A stretch of 64,000 nucleotides of DNA from Xylocopa sonorina. Taxonomy: Eukaryota > Arthropoda > Insecta > Hymenoptera > Apidae. The position numbers and the translations under genes are program-made. Location of the stretch: NCBI RefSeq assembly GCF_050948175.1, contig NC_135194.1, positions 7,122,033 through 7,186,032 of the forward strand, written 5' to 3'. Of the stretch, positions 9,847 through 24,800 are shown piece by piece. The stretch's first letter is position 1, and each line of letters starts with the position of its first letter. The notes under the pieces are model-generated. The model made no database searches. It was not told the origin of the DNA and saw only the letters and a list, made by a program, of their open reading frames with translations.

Positions 9847-12800
9847 ATGCCTGCTCAAGAAGTTGCTATTCCACAGCCACCGGCGACAGAGAATGAGGAA
9901 AATACTGCTCCTTCATCTCAGCCGATCGTTGGCATCATTTATCCTCCACCGGAGGTTAGAAGTATCCTTTGACTATACGTAATTTGTTGTTAATAATAAC
10001 TAAAGTAAAACATTTATATTCTGGTAATTTTTTGATAACAATGCTTGATGAAATTATGGAGATTTCCATAATAAATGTGTATACGTGAGTATTGTATATT
10101 GAAGTAATGAAGAGGTTAACTGCAAGGTTACTTGAGAATTATTTCTACACCATCCTGAAAATGTCCATGCATTTGAACAATTTAATTTAAAACAGCATAA
10201 TTCTATTTATATTTTGCTATTATAAGGTCAATGATCTAATATATAGTTCCATCAGGTTTTTAGGATGCATTATATAGTTGTACGCTTTATATGTACGCTT
10301 TTGTATTTCAGATTTTCGATTGATACGTTGGTACTTATGTAGCTTTCCTTATGTATGAAATTTAGATATCGTTGACAAGACCGCCAGTTTTGTAGCTAGA
10401 AATGGGCCAGAGTTTGAGTCGAGAATCAGACAAAATGAGCTGGGAAACTCGAAGTTTAATTTCTTAAATTTTGGCGATCCGTACCATGCTTATTACCAGC
10501 ATAAGGTGAAAGAATTTAAAGAAGGGAAAGGTCAGGAGCCTACTATAGGATCCGGGCCTGGGAAAGCAGTTAATCTTGCTGCTCATCAGAAGCAGCAAGA
10601 AATTTTGAAACAAGTTGAACAACCATTTATTCCGAAAGATCCACCCGCTGAATTTGAATTTATCGCAGATCCACCATCTATCTCAGCTTTGGATCTGTAC
10701 GTGTTTTAATCAAATATCCCTCTCCCTTACGTAACTGTAAAGGCTGTTTCATTTTAATTTTCCCCTGTGATTATTTCAAACATACTTGAAATTTTAGAGA
10801 TGCGTCTGTCTAAAATGTAATTGCGCGTTCCACAAAATCTCCCCCTTGAAAGAGAACTTTCATTTGAGATATTGTTTAAAGTAATAAATATATGAAGTCA
10901 GATATTCGTAGTCATCTTAATTTGAGATAATCACATTCGAATATTAAAATGGTATACCCTGTGTAAGGGAATACATTGAATAAATATAAATTTGTTTTCT
11001 TTGACTTTTTAGGGATATTGTAAAATTAACAGCACAATTTGTTGCTCGTAATGGTCGTCAGTTTTTAACTAATCTAATGAATCGAGAACAGAGAAATTTT
11101 CAGTTTGATTTCTTACGACCTCAACATTCCTTGTTTCAGTACTTTACAAAACTCTTAGAGCAATATACAAAAGTAAGACGTAATTTACTTATTTTTTTTC
11201 GTAATTAGATATTAACGTATACCTGATTTCTTAAAGTAATGTAAATTTATAGGTATTAATTCCACCGAAAGATCTGTTACCACGTCTGCGCGATGAAGTG
11301 GCTAACATGGATAAAATTTTAGAACAAGTTAAATATCGCGCTGAATGGCTGAAGTATCAAGAAGCTCAAAGACGCAAAGAGGAAGAGGAATTGGAACGTG
11401 AAAGAGTCGCTTACGCACAAATTGATTGGCATGATTTCGTTGTAGTCGAGACTGTCGATTACCAACAATTCGAAGTTGGAAATTTCCCAGCGCCAACAAC
11501 GCCAGACGAAGTTGGCGCTCGAGTTCTTATGCAGGTACCTGATACAAGTTATATTAAATGCGTTGATATTATGTTGAAATGTTTTAACGTATTTACAGTT
11601 TTGAACAATTTTTTTATTTATCTTACATCTGATAATTTGTTAAACTTTTAGGAGAGAATAGAAGAAGGTGAAGATGTCGAAATGCAAATCGACAGTGATG
11701 GAGAGGATGATATGCAAAATCGCAACGAGGGTGAGAAAGATCGGGCAAAAGATAATAATCAAGTAAGCATTTTATACATTTATCGAAACAAAAATCAACT
11801 GTGCAGCTTCATAAACCATAATATGCTTATATTTTAAGGTACAAGATATGGAGGAGGATTCAAGCGATGAAGATGATGTATCACCTCCAGGTGACACTCA
11901 TAAATCGAAAGAATCAAAGCCACGTGACAGTAATAACATGCAACCTCCACCGTTGCCACCTACTCCAGGAAATGTAGTAGTAAAGAAAGGATATGATCCT
12001 AAACAACACGGTAAATAAAAAAAGAAATGTAGGCACTGTGTATATTAACCGATTAAGAAATTACAATGTATTTACTTTTACAGGAACTAAGACTGCGCGA
12101 CCTGTACCACCTGATGAATATTTGATATCTCCAATCACCGGAGAACGTATACCCGCGAGTAAAGTTCAAGAACACATGCGTATCGGTCTACTGGATCCAC
12201 GTTGGGTAGAACAGAGAGACAAGCATCTCGATAAATTGGCACAAGAAACGGTATTTGCGCCTGGTACGGCGATCGAAGCTAGCTTGAAGCAACTAGCTGA
12301 GAGACGTACCGATATCTTCGGTGTCGGTGATGAAGAAACCGCAATTGGTAAAAAGATCGGAGAAGAAGATAAGAAGAAAGACGACAAAGTCACATGGGAC
12401 GGACACACGTCGAGTGTTGAAGCAGCGACTAGAGCTGCTAGAGCAAATATCACCTTGGAAGAGCAAATTCATCAGATACATAAAGTGAAGGGGCTTCTCC
12501 CGGACGAAGAGAAAGAAAAGATCGGGCCGAAACCTGCTAATCGCGCTGCTGAGCTGTCACATATGGCTGCTGCTGCTTCGAAACCGCAGGCCACATTGAA
12601 AGCACCACCCAAACCGCCAGCTCCAAAACCAGTACCAGTTCCGACCCAACCACCACCGCCACCGACTATGAGCATGCCTACTATGGGTATTCCTCAACCG
12701 ATGATGCCGCAAGCACCGATGATGATGATGGCTCCTATGCCTCCGATACGACCACCACCGCTTATGAGTAAGTAATTTTAATGATTTTCTTTTTTCAATA

Positions 12801-13722
12801 CATTTCTGCTGGTTTTTATTTTACATTACGCGATTATACATAATATAAATATTGGATATGTATTTATAACATATAGTATTAATCATAGCTAACTTTCATT
12901 TCTAGCACCAGCAATGTCGCCATTTATGCCAACACCACCACCTATGCAACCTCCAATGACATCTGCTGTAAGTATTTATAAAGTAAATAATATGTATCTT
13001 TTAACTAATATTTTATTGATCTTTTCTAGATTGGATTGAAACATACTGCTGAACCTATGGAGGAGGAACCTCAAACTAAGAAATTAAGAACTGAAGATTC
13101 TTTGATTCCGGAACAACAATTCTTAGCCAGGAATAAGGTAATTCACTTCGATATTGAATATTTATACTCATGATAAAAATTTATTACGAACACTTTTTGT
13201 CTCTTTAGGGTCCTGTACAACTAAACATTGCTGTACCGATGATGACAGAAAAAGCAGAATGGAAGTTGAATGGCCAGACATTAAACATTACTTTGCAATT
13301 GAGCGATACCGTGGCGACAATGAAAGCTCTTATTCACGAGCAAACTGGCATGCCACCTGGCAAGCAGAAGTTACAATACGAGGTATGATATTTCGTGATA
13401 ATTTTAGTCACATTGGTGTTATTTTGTCAATATTTAGCGTCTTTAGCTCTTTCGGCTACATCTCGAGTCTTTGTTGCACCTTCGTTGTACCTTCGTTTCC
13501 TTATGTACGCAAAATTTAGCTAAGTTCGAAATCTGCTTTCAATGTGCTTGATCTCGTCGCTAGTTGTGGCTTAATGCAAAGTGTGGGCGGATATATATTT
13601 TTTATTATATTTACTTTCAGGGAATGTTCTTCAAAGACAGCAACAGTCTTGCATATTACAATTTAGCATCGGGCAATGTAATTAATCTTTTACCAAAGGA
13701 GAGAGGTGGTAGGAAAAAGTAA
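9847..13722 (+). CDS. SF3A1: Splicing factor 3A subunit 1 (SF3a120, Prp21 family), 11 coding exons
   Basis: Coding exons: 9847-9961, 10366-10696, 11013-11172, 11253-11534, 11652-11762, 11839-12010, 12084-12767, 12906-12967, 13030-13137, 13209-13382, 13621-13722. All introns are GT-AG and the frame is kept throughout, giving 766 residues. SURP1 is at about 39-87 (IVDKTASFVARNGPEF), SURP2 at about 150-200 (DIVKLTAQFVARNG), the charged segment with DWHDFVVVETVDY is in exon 4, DEYLISPITGERIP begins exon 7, a Pro/Met-rich linker spans about 565-640, and the C-terminal ubiquitin-like domain (about 682-766) ends in RGGRKK. In the family, SF3A1 with SF3A2 and SF3A3 forms SF3a of the U2 snRNP, needed for branch-site recognition in the nucleus, and the ubiquitin-like domain contacts U1 snRNA. 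The length is close to that of other animal orthologues. It converges on XYLB. Confidence 0.97.
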
Positions 13723-13836
13723 AACGGGAAAATGTGTAATTAATGACATTTAAAAACTTTCACATTTCCTTTGTGTAATGCTCTTAATTTACTTCATATT
13801 AAAACATTAAAAAGGTAAGAACACTGTTAACAGAGA

Positions 13837-13842
13837 AATAAA
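13837..13842 (+). promoter_or_regulatory. Polyadenylation signal of SF3A1
   Basis: AATAAA lies 115 bases after the SF3A1 stop codon, the first such hexamer downstream. It implies a short 3' UTR. A second AATAAA about 20 bases further on could also serve. Confidence 0.6.
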
Positions 13843-14419
13843 ATACACCTTTAATTAAATAAAAACTTTACATTTCTTATTGTATTTTTCTTGATCTATA
13901 ATTATAATAAGTTAGCATTTAATAAATTAATAATATATAATATAATAAAATTTATAAAGACACAAATATAAATTATTTATATAAGCTTAGATCTTGTTTT
14001 AAAAATTGCACTTTTAGATTACCTTGTACTTTTATTGGTAAGGTATTAGTGAGATTTAATTAGCTAGATTAATTTAGCAATTCGTTGAACGGACACTTGC
14101 AAAATATTGGAAATATCGTGTTCACATTAGCGTGGCAAGTTTTTCGTAAAAGCCGTCGTCTTTTCACCTTGCATTAGAGATTCAGAATATTCTACTTGGA
14201 CATTTCGAACATTTTCTATTCATTTATAAAAGCAGTACTCTAAATATTACTTTAAAAAGTATCGTATAAAAATCTGTCAGAATAAAACTCTATAAATATT
14301 ATCGAGTTATACAACGTTCTAAATGCAACAATGTTTTTCATATTATCTAGTATTATGCATTATCGAAGGCCTCATGTTTAGAATGTTTTTGCGTTTTGTA
14401 TTTATAACGTTTATATACT
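13843..14419. other. Short AT-rich spacer between convergent SF3A1 and XYLB
   Basis: About 580 very AT-rich bases separate the SF3A1 polyadenylation signal from the XYLB stop. A minus-strand AATAAA (TTTATT at 14031-14036) could end XYLB transcripts, which would make the two 3' UTRs lie within some 200 bases of each other. No ORF of note. Confidence 0.5.
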
Positions 14420-17400
14420 TTACTTTCGATTAGTTTTATTTTTAATTTGCTCTACAATTCTTCGGTAGCGTATAACCATTGATTTGTATATCTAAAAATC
14501 AAAAGTGACACGATTAAGAATTTCTTTTTTCGAACAATGCGAGGTTGTAATTTGATGTAACTTACCGAGTCTGCGTCATCGTAAGGACGACACGCGAGTG
14601 TTGGTTCTGGCAAGCAACGCGTGATTTCATCGAAATTGCATTCATTTCGCAACAAAACGTGCTTTGCTTGATAGACTGCACCCATTACAGCTGAATTAGC
14701 TATTTCCTATTAAACAGAATTTATAAGTAATTAAAACATTGAATATTCAGTAGTTCAATGATGTAAATTTTAATATTATAGAATGGCAGTAGAAAACCGA
14801 AATCATTACCAATATGTACACTGGTGAATTGAAAACATCAGAAAGTACTTGTAGTATTGCTTTATTCGCGGATGCACCCCCAGTTGCAATAATGCGTGTA
14901 TTTGGTCCTATAAATAGCAGAAAGGGGAATATAAAAAAGTGTTTTCTTTCGTTAAAAATTCCTCTACCGATATTTTTCTACTTCAAAAAATGTCGAAATT
15001 TTGCAAGGTATATTTTTGTGTTTTTGTGTGAATTACATTCATTCGTAAAATAAATTTGAAGTAAGCATGTTTGAAATGATTAGATGCAGGTGAAATGTAA
15101 GAAAATTGCAGAGAATACTTCACTTACCGACTACAAGGCCGAAATCCTCAGCGTGAGCCCTTTTCGCAACAAACTGACCTTCGATAAGGGCTCTCACCTC
15201 TACCTCCTTAGAGCTGTAACGCGATATTTTCTCGTTCGCCTTGTTGAACCGATGATCGCCAATGACAAATGGTAAAATTTCTTGTGCGTCAAAGTATAAA
15301 CCTAAATTCCCAAAATTACCCCGCGGAGTGCTTTCCAGTAACTCGTTGAAAATTTGCCAACTGCCTTGTGCCGCACTGTCGCGTATTCTTTCCCGTGTCA
15401 GTGAACCATTCTTGAAGCTAAGAATTCACATTGCTTTACTTTAGGATATTTCAGTTCTACATGAACGTGTTACTCGAAACATACTACCATTGTCAATTAA
15501 TTTATCTTTCTTAATTCATATTTACTATTATTCCCTTCCTTGAACAAATCTTTTCCTATTAATATCTGAAAGTTTTCTAGTTCTAGATTGCCCAATGTAA
15601 ACTTCTGTTTTATTTATTTCTTTGACTTGTTAGATAATCTAAAGTTTTAGAATATTTTGATTTTTCATCAATTCATTTTAAGGTAATAGTGTTCTAAGAA
15701 AATTCTGTCTTATTATAATGAAAGGAAAAAAATAGTCATTTACACAAGCAAAGCCATATAAGCTTTATCGGCGAGGGGGTTGCAAAAGATATGTCCATCT
15801 AAAGCAGTTTTTGGTTTGTTCAACCACAGAAACAGAGTATCACTTGTTCCCAAACTGCAGGCGATGTCTCCTTCTTTCAGCCTCATCCCTATAAATCAAT
15901 GAACAAATTACGAATCGAAAAAGTATTTGTATGGATATTTGTAAAGACAATTATCGTTAAAAGGCGAAGTGATGAGTATAGATTAACAGAGAATTATTCA
16001 CGCTGGAACTGTAAGATTAACGATTGTACGCTTACCCATTAAAGAACCTGAATTGTCGCCTGTGAATGCAGTTATCCTGCACGTTTCGTCGAAGCCGAAT
16101 CTTTCAACGAAATAAGACGAAATTGGACCGATATCGCTGCACGACGAAACTGGTTTTCCGAGCTTTTCTCGCAAATTTGGACCGCAAGCCTAAATAAATA
16201 ATGGTTCGTACAACGGTGTATTCATTAAAGAAAAATTTTCTTTTTTCTTCATATTGTGTTTTGCTTTGTATTGTTGATAATTATAGGAACTGTTTGTCGG
16301 AGTTATTGGCGGCTCAGAGGAAGGAAAGATAGTTACGTAAGTTCTGAATTCACCGCATTAATTTATATATTGATATACTTTCAAATTAATTGTGCCTTCA
16401 TTAGTTTGTTGTTTTTTAAGGAGAAAACTACCGTTTCGAAAATACATGTTACTTAACTACATTTTAGTTTCTGTTGGTGACTAACGAATTAGATGATCAA
16501 GCTTTCACCATACTTCAAATAGCTGAGCTTTTCTTATATTGAAATTTCTTCATTTTTAATATAAAACAATTTTTGAACCTTCGAACAATCGAAGCTTGAA
16601 AAATTTGGAATATTAGGAAACAATTTAAATAATTAAAACTAATAACGCAAGTTCAAATATGCAAAGTTCACGCATTCGTATCAATAATCGCGAAATGACT
16701 TCACGAGGCGGTATCACACTCTGTTTCGAAATAACCTCTGTCTATAAATAATGTCCGGTAGAAATGTAATAATTATCGAGCGATATTCTACCTCTAATAG
16801 GACGTCATCCCAGTCTTTTGTATGAATATTTAACAAGTTCATTCCAGAGCCATCGGACCAATCAATGGGCGCGAAATCGCCCAAAAACAAGGAACCAAGG
16901 AAACTGCTGACCAAAGAGATCCTCTGAAAGAAAAACACATTTCATAACATAGAATGAGTATCAGTGACGAATATGTTTTTGCATAACCCGTTATAATTTT
17001 ATTCGCGCTAGGCATCTCCATAAATAGAATTTCTCGATACTTTAAAAAAGGCATTGCGAGACACCGCGAGTAATCAGTTCTATCGGCTATTTTAATTTGC
17101 CGTGCTGCCGTGAAGTAAAACGTGCTTCGGAATAAACAAATTTTTGTTGTTTAACTTAAAATGCAAAGGAGGAATACAGAAGTAATACCGAACGAAACGG
17201 TACGCATTGATCTTTAAAAACGCACTAAAACGAACTCGATACAGAAGTTGACGCGTATCAAGTACGGTGCTTTGATCGATATGCCGATAGTCGTTCCGAA
17301 TTTCTCGCAACGAATCCGGTGTAACGTAAATTTCGGACGTTATACCTCTGTGCTGCTGTACGCTTCCGGTCTGGTCCGTGCTATTTTCGCAATCTGCGGC

Positions 17401-20400
17401 CCTGAGAACCTTTCGTACGCCCGTGATCCCGTTATCTCCGCTAATTTCTGTAAATCACGACGGGTCGTTACGTTGATTAATTATAAATCAGTTTGTTTCT
17501 CGTTGCAACCACGATCCTCTATCGACGTTCTAATATATGTACGCTACCAGATGATGCCCATCGACGTTTCTTTTTGGCTCCACTTATCGCGGTGAGCAAA
17601 TTCATTCTTAACTACAGGCAGTAAAATCAATGAGATATTTAATTAATCGCAACCGCAGAGTCAGCTTTTTAATAGATTTAGAGATAGCAAACAACGAAAC
17701 GGGAATCGGTTCTTTTTTTTTTTTTTGTGGAAAACATCGAGACGCGCGAAGATATATAACCCATGGACAGACGCGATCAGAGGTCGTGATAAAAGGTATA
17801 ATCGGCTGGCTGGGTTTGCGGATTATGCAAATTGCAAATTAATTCGTTGACATCGATGAATATGCATGGGGATCGGTGAATTTCGAAAAGTTTTCGATCG
17901 AAGGTACGATAACGATCGGTTAATAATAAGTAAAATGAGTATCGCGGATGACTTCCGTCTAAAAATAAAATTAGAAACGGAATCGCAGTCGTGGCACGAT
18001 CGTGCCCGTGTTTCGATCGAACTTATTTAACGAGCGAAGCTAAGAGAGAGGGAGGGATATTCATTTTACGGTATTAAGCGAAAGAGAGAACTTGAGGTGG
18101 CATACTTGAGGGCCACCCACGATCTCCTCCAGAATCTTGCATTCTCTGGTGGTGCTGGAATCCATCCACACAGGTGACTGTGACACCGAAAACGAGGTGA
18201 CCAGTTGCTCGTGTAAGAATTTCGTGGGATCCAATTTCTGTAACTGATTTCGACTGCCCTTGCCCCAGTAAACTGTGCCATGTTGCTGTGTATTAATGAA
18301 CAAAGATAACACATTATCATCCGTACTTTTTTTTAAGCCACGGTAAAATGCTCGCGTTTATAAGGGTCGCGCGTTGCGAAATTTTCTTGGACGCCCGAGT
18401 TACACGAGGCAAAAGACACGAAACTTTTTATTGCATTTTTATGTCAAACTTTTTGCCTGCATACGTTCATGTAAAACACGTCAATATATAGCAAATTAAG
18501 TATCGCTTGAACAATTAGAATTGAAAAAAAAAGAAGCAAGGATAGAGTCACAATTTTATTCTGATAAATTTGTTTACTATTTAAATTATTTATATTACGT
18601 AGAAACTGATGTGATTCACCGGTATATTTAAATTGCTTCTTAGAAATAAGAATGAAAAAAAGTGGTTTGCCATTCCTGAAGCATTATGAATTTTACGTAG
18701 AGATTTTTTAAAAATTTATAGCTTCATTAGCAATCTTACGTATCGTTTTGTTGGGAAGCTTAATTGAGGTAGAGGAGATTGAAAAGGCTGATTTACCGTC
18801 CGTAGTACAATTTACGACCGGTGACATTTGTATTTCATCATTCGGACGTTTAGAAACGTTCTTTTACCTGCGCGCATCCGGAAATAGCGGCCACCTTGCT
18901 AAAATCGACGCCGCACACGCGTAATTTGTCAAGGATCATGTCCACAGCCTTAACCCACATCAAACTGTGAGCCACGACCACGTGCGGCTCTCCTTTTTTC
19001 TGAATTACGCCGCCATACGTCCTAAAATAGTCGAATTTTTAACAATTAAATAAAACAAAAAAAGGAACTCGAATACACAGTTTCAATAAGATCGTAAGTT
19101 GTAACTTAATTGTCGATCAATTGGTACGATTAGAGTACAGAAGACGTTCTATGCTCTAGTTATTTCTTCTATGAAAATCATCAGACCGGATAAGTAGTGG
19201 GGAGTCAAAAATTTCTTGTAAAAATTCATCCGAGAAAGATATATCTGGTTTCTTTGAAATCATATTTTATTAGCCATTATCTTCTCTTAACGAGATATTA
19301 AAGAGGGGACGCATAAATAAATTAATAACATTTTCAGATTATTTATTAGTTAGACTGGAGTACACTGGAACGTGTAATATATTACGAAATATGTAAATAA
19401 ATGTACATTTTATAGTTAAAACGAAGAGGTATCGATATTAAAATTATTTATGTATATATATTTATAATTTCGTGTGGAAAGTAGTATAGCAAAGAAATAT
19501 TTAAAAAAAGTAGAAACGCGCTAAAAATAAATGGTTGTAATACGTGGACGTGTGCATGGAGATGGGATGATTAAACATACCTAAACTCTGGAAGATCGTT
19601 GTCGAATTGTACGTTGGTTTCATGGAGAATGTTGAGATTATTATCAGCGACTACCGCTTTTAACTGCAAATGCCGAAAGATATTTATTAATCTTTTCTTC
19701 TCGCTGATACTTCTATTAAATTCACAATTCCGGGCTACTTCACGGTTTATTATATTAAAAGTCGAATAAATTACGTAGCAACAAGGCTGTATGGGAACAG
19801 GAACCGTACTTATCCACTCGCGGCAAGGTCAATTAACTACGTTATTTTACAAGGTATCTATTTCAAAATTTAGTGGGAAATCTGAAATTCATAATAGCAC
19901 TTCGATTTCTGTCGTATGGATATACGTATGTACACGTGCCACGCTCTTCTCACTCAAAATTAGACGGAATTTGATTAATTGATGTTTCGTAAATTCGTTT
20001 ACAAAAAAAATCTTGAATAGGTCGGAAATATGACTCGGCAAAGTTATATGTAAAGCAATTATGTGTACGTTGAGTTGTACAACATTAATTGTTGTAATTA
20101 TATGCATTTATGCTTTGTCGGACTTTTGAGAGGCATTTGTGACGTTTTATCGTTCGATTGACGTAAATAAAGTAACCTCATTTATACTTTTAGAGACAAT
20201 TTTATGCATTTAAATGAACTATGCTCCCGTCATAAGACATTTTATAAGAACACATTATACTTTCATATTTATCTACTGATGTTTATAAAGTGTTCTAAAT
20301 TCTTGATTTACTTTAATTTTCAGAAGTTTGTTACATATATTATAATAAAGGATAGAAGATAAGACAACGAAAGCACAATTTTAATACCAACATTCTTTGT

Positions 20401-21891
20401 TCTAAAATATACAAGTGGCAACATATATTTTCATAATGCAGTATGTATATAGTTTTGTTTTGTTTCTCGTTTAGAGAATTAATGCGATTGTAGTTCTTAT
20501 GCACAGCCGCTTGTTTTAAAACGATGGGCTCTATTTAAACAAAGTTAATCAGCTGGTTAAAATCGCACTGGACGATTATCGATTACGTTATTACGTTTAT
20601 GATTAATGTTTCCCCGATTAATTGCTTTTTACGGGATAGACGCAGAAGAGTATTTTGCAATTTCAATTATCATCTGAACCGCTCCTAGTGTTCCGCGTTG
20701 CAAACGAGATACACTTTTTTTTTTCTTTCTGCTCTGTATCGTTCAATACTTAATGTTATCGCTGAGTTAGATAATTGTGACCCTTTGCGCGCATGTCATA
20801 CGCTGCGAAACGTTCGTATCAATCAACAGAGATATATTTACGTGACAATTTGGTAAACTGTCGTCTGCAACATTTCTTCCAGATATATAAACAATTTGTA
20901 TTTATTCTTGCACGCGAAATTATCATTAATTCGATTATATTGATTTTTATTACATAATTATCATTGTTTAAGAAAAAAAAGTTTTCCTTTCGTTGAATGT
21001 TTTCACAGAAAGGAGTTATATAATTATATAATCGCGTGTATTGCATAATTAGAAACTTGGAGAAATGTTTTCAAAATATTTGCGACTAAAGATAATGCAA
21101 CGTGTATATATTACGATAAATAATTGGAAATCGAGAAGCTAAAACACATTGGATACACTTAAATTTAATGTTTTGGAGTCAAAATTAAATGTAAAATCAT
21201 CGTGACTTATAATATGATTTTCAAAGTATAGGAAGAAGTAATAAATAATGAATGCTAATGAAAAGAAGGAATTCCTCTTTCATTTATTAGTTTGGTCCTG
21301 ACTGAATACATATATCCTCTTCAATTACAGCTTGCGCAAATCTTTTAAAAGCGAACAAAGCTGTTGTTCAACTACAATTAATCGAAAATTTCTTTTTATT
21401 TACGCAACGATGTTTCTATAGATTTAAAAAGAGACGCGCGTTACTAGAGGCATGCGCAGTAAACGATGTGCGGTGGAAGCCAGTTACCAAACACCGTTGA
21501 AGCACGAAAGAATAAACTACTTGTCGGTGCAACAAATGTCAATTTTTTGTGATTTGCTGGCACACGATTACGGTAGCCGCTTCCGTATAGTACGTAGAGT
21601 TATAATGGTGGAAGTAAGAAAGTTGAAAACAGCAGTAAACGGCGGAAGGAAAGTAAAGATGAGGGAAATGAACTCCGATGCACGAGACTGTCGTCAGTCT
21701 CGTATCATCGATAAGAGCATTTTTGTGGAAAGATGGTATTGCCTATCGATGATCACTCGTTCGAAGCAGATGTTCGACTCGCGGTAAAAAGCGGATCGTA
21801 ACTGTGTAGATTATATTGGAGTTTTTAAAGGATTTACCTGCTGCGTGCTGAGATCAAACCCTAAGTATGTCACGTTCGAAGCAGCGCCCAT
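14420..21891 (-). CDS. XYLB: Xylulokinase (FGGY carbohydrate kinase family), 12 coding exons
   Basis: Exons in transcript order: 21838-21891, 19581-19663, 18868-19021, 18106-18285, 17346-17447, 16792-16923, 16036-16189, 15744-15888, 15128-15417, 14810-14907, 14566-14706, 14420-14491. Every intron is GT-AG and in phase; the product has 534 residues, close to human XYLB. It phosphorylates D-xylulose with ATP to xylulose 5-phosphate in the cytosol, at the end of the glucuronate-xylulose route. Visible signatures: YLGFDLSTQQ (9-18, N-terminal phosphate loop), SPVWMDSSTT in exon 4, GSRAYERFSGPQIAKI in exon 5, SPIDWSDGSGMNLL-like block in exon 6, the presumed catalytic Asp280 in TGDN (exon 7), GTSDTLFLW (exon 8), and the C-terminal ATGGASANKAILQVLSDVF block (exon 10). 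The last exon is short but matches the family tail in position. No lesion seen, so it is probably functional. Confidence 0.96.
19664..21837 (-). other. XYLB intron 1 (about 2.2 kb)
   Basis: The first intron separates an 18-codon first exon (MGAASNVTYLGFDLSTQQ) from the rest. It begins GTAAATCC at 21837 and ends TTTGCAG before 19663, on the minus strand. It is strongly AT-rich with no recognisable gene. Long first introns often carry control elements, but I see no specific one. Confidence 0.75.
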
Positions 21892-24800
21892 ATTTCAACC
21901 GTAGACTGACACGCAATGCGACGAAATCGTAGCAACGAATACGGCGTGGTGAGAATGCTACGGAGCCGATAGATTCGAAGAACGTATACACTTCACCGCG
22001 TGACCGTGCGCCTCTTTAATGTTCAGAAGGCTAATGTACGAACGATCTAGCCTGTACGTGGTATACGCTCGTTTTCAGCAGAACCCCAGGCATCGTTACG
22101 CGCTGTTTCGCATACATTGCGCGCCGCAAAGTGACTAAATGGGAGTAATCTTATCGTTATTGTTAATAATATAACGCCGTCCATTACGTAAGGTAGATTA
22201 ATATATCAGGAAAGTTGCTTGAATTAGTATTACTTGTCCTTTGCAACGTTTTCACAACATCCGTGTGTAAATGGTACGTCGCGACGAAGAGGTTAAGTTT
22301 CCGTCGATACTGGTTTTCTCTCATCTCTGAACGCTGAATTTCTTTACCGGCTGATCTATCGCGTGGGTGTACGCGGTAAACATGCACCTGCATTGCACCT
22401 GCTGAGAACTTCTCGCGGGATAATTGGATGAGAATGCGAACATTGTCAGAAAATGAACATAAATTCCGGAGGGTAAATTAACGAGATCCAATATCTCGTC
22501 GGAGAACGTGTACCTTGTTACAATACAATATTTTTCCTTTCTAAGAAATTAATTATATTTACAATGGCAGGACAATGGATGTTACTTAAAGGGTATTAAA
22601 CAGCATTCGAATAGTATTGTGAAGAAAGCAGCTTATGTATATTGATATTTTTTGCAGAGTTCGATCTAGCAGTAAAATTCTTTTCATTAATCGATTTCGC
22701 GATACTGGTTTTTAAACCGGTTTGACTCCTAACTACGCATACTGCATAGACGCGTCTACGACATTCTACTAGCACGAAAAAAGTAACAAACTGCACATAC
22801 TCGAATTAAGCTATTCGTTTTGCAAAAAATCGCGAATGAAAAATTAAACAATAACATTTTTAATATGCATTCAAAGTATATATTGTATTGATAAATTCGG
22901 ACAGTATTATATAGTATTTATTTAGATTTTACAATCGGAATAAATGATGAGTAACTTATGATCAACAATATCCGTGCAAAAATATATAAAATAATAGTTT
23001 AATACATCTCATATCACACGTGCGTGTTAGTGCGTGTACTAGATTAAAAAAAGTCTGTAACATGTAACAATTATTCCAATAATATTCAGCGCAACGAAAA
23101 CTATGGTCATATACGGGTTTGAAAAGCATCCAGCGAAACTAACACTAAATAAATGTAAGAAAATTCTTTGGTTCGTCGAGGGCAGCGCGGTTCGGAAAAC
23201 GACGCGGGGCGGCCGAAGGTAGCGTAAAAATAAAATGCTCCGCGCGTTATCCAAGACCATTAAATGTATACCAGTAGGGGCATAAAGTCTGTCCGAAAAA
23301 CAATTATCAAGAACGAACGCGGAACCATAATAATTTGCGGGAAGTATCGTTGTCCGTGTAATGTGTGGCGTCGTTTTCTCCGAAAGACGAAAACGAGCAG
23401 CCTGAAGACGGGTACGTAACGACGCCGCCCTATATCGGGTGGTAGAGTCCATGGTGCATCGCGGTGCAATCAGTTGCAGCAATAACCTGGACCGTGTGCG
23501 CGCTTGTGGTAGTGCACCACAGTGTTCGATGGAGGGGGCGAAAGTATGACGAGGGAAGCAGCGTAGCGAATAGTGGTGGGGAGAGGGAGAGACAGAGATT
23601 GTTAAGTTATGTTAGTCGATGCACGGGTTTGTTTACGTAGTCGGTGACGGTGTAGAAGCGCGCGGTAAACGGGAGAGGAAAACGATGGGTGAAAAGAGAA
23701 GAGGAGGAAGAAAACGGGATGCGAGGTTGCGAGCAGGGTGCCAGGGGGTCTGGCCCATGCCTGTTTGTCGGTCCCGTAGCCCTATAATCGTGGTGTACAG
23801 ATAATGGTTTGGGTTAAGGGACGCCAGGATGGACCGGGTGTGAGGGGTACGCGAGGAAAGAGATCGGAGGGAAGGACGCGTATAGAGAGAAGCCGGCAGC
23901 GTCGAGACAGGGCAGTTTCGGACGCCCTGCTTCTCGGAGACGAGGAGGACCGGGCCGACGCGCAACCAATCGAGCGAAACTTTCGCTGGCTCGGCTCGCT
24001 CGTCGTTTGGCAAAGCTTTCTTTCGATCTTGCTCTGCCCACGGAGCCCAGCGATGATTTCTGACTACGCGACGCGAGCCTGGAAATGTAATTACCGAGAA
24101 AGCCCACACTGGAGAACGTTCCGCTGACGTTGCAACACGCGACCGTGTATTTCGGGAATTGGATGTCGAAAAATTAGTAGTATTTCGTTGGCTGCTTCCG
24201 ATACATTTTTTCTCAAATTTATTTTAATCGAGAAACAGGAAACGAATGGGGTATTAATATATATTAGGGTACTATAGGGTGTTAATTGATATGTTGTGAC
24301 GGAAATGTATTACGCAATTTGGTTGTACGTCCTGTAGGGTTGTATGCCAGTGTATATAAAAAAAAATGTAGTTCAATAGGCATAATCGATTGGCTACTCT
24401 ACTTAGGTTCATTCAATTTTTCTTATTTCACCTCATCAAAATGTACAGTACAGATTCGTGATTATTTTTAACGAAACGAGGTCACAAGAAAGACCGTTGA
24501 CGAAGAATTATTCCATAAGCATTATAAATTGATCGCGTTGTACAATTTTCCCTATAAATCAAAGTAACGCATAAAATCGCCATTCCGTCACCAGAAAATG
24601 GGGTATAAAACGAAAGGGGAATAACATCCATTAAAACCTTTACGTTCGGACAGTTACGCCGAAAACAGTTGCCCGATACCATGCCATTGCTCGCATGGAA
24701 ATTTACATCTAATGCGAGAAATAAAAACTGAAGTAGAGAGAAAAAGAGCGAGAGAGGAAGTACTCCTAGTAACACTTTATCCTGTACGTTATCTGTAACA

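Noticed and set aside
23633..24109. 158-codon minus-strand ORF in a CpG-rich island
   Set aside because: No recognisable domain; the other strand is equally open; composition is biased.
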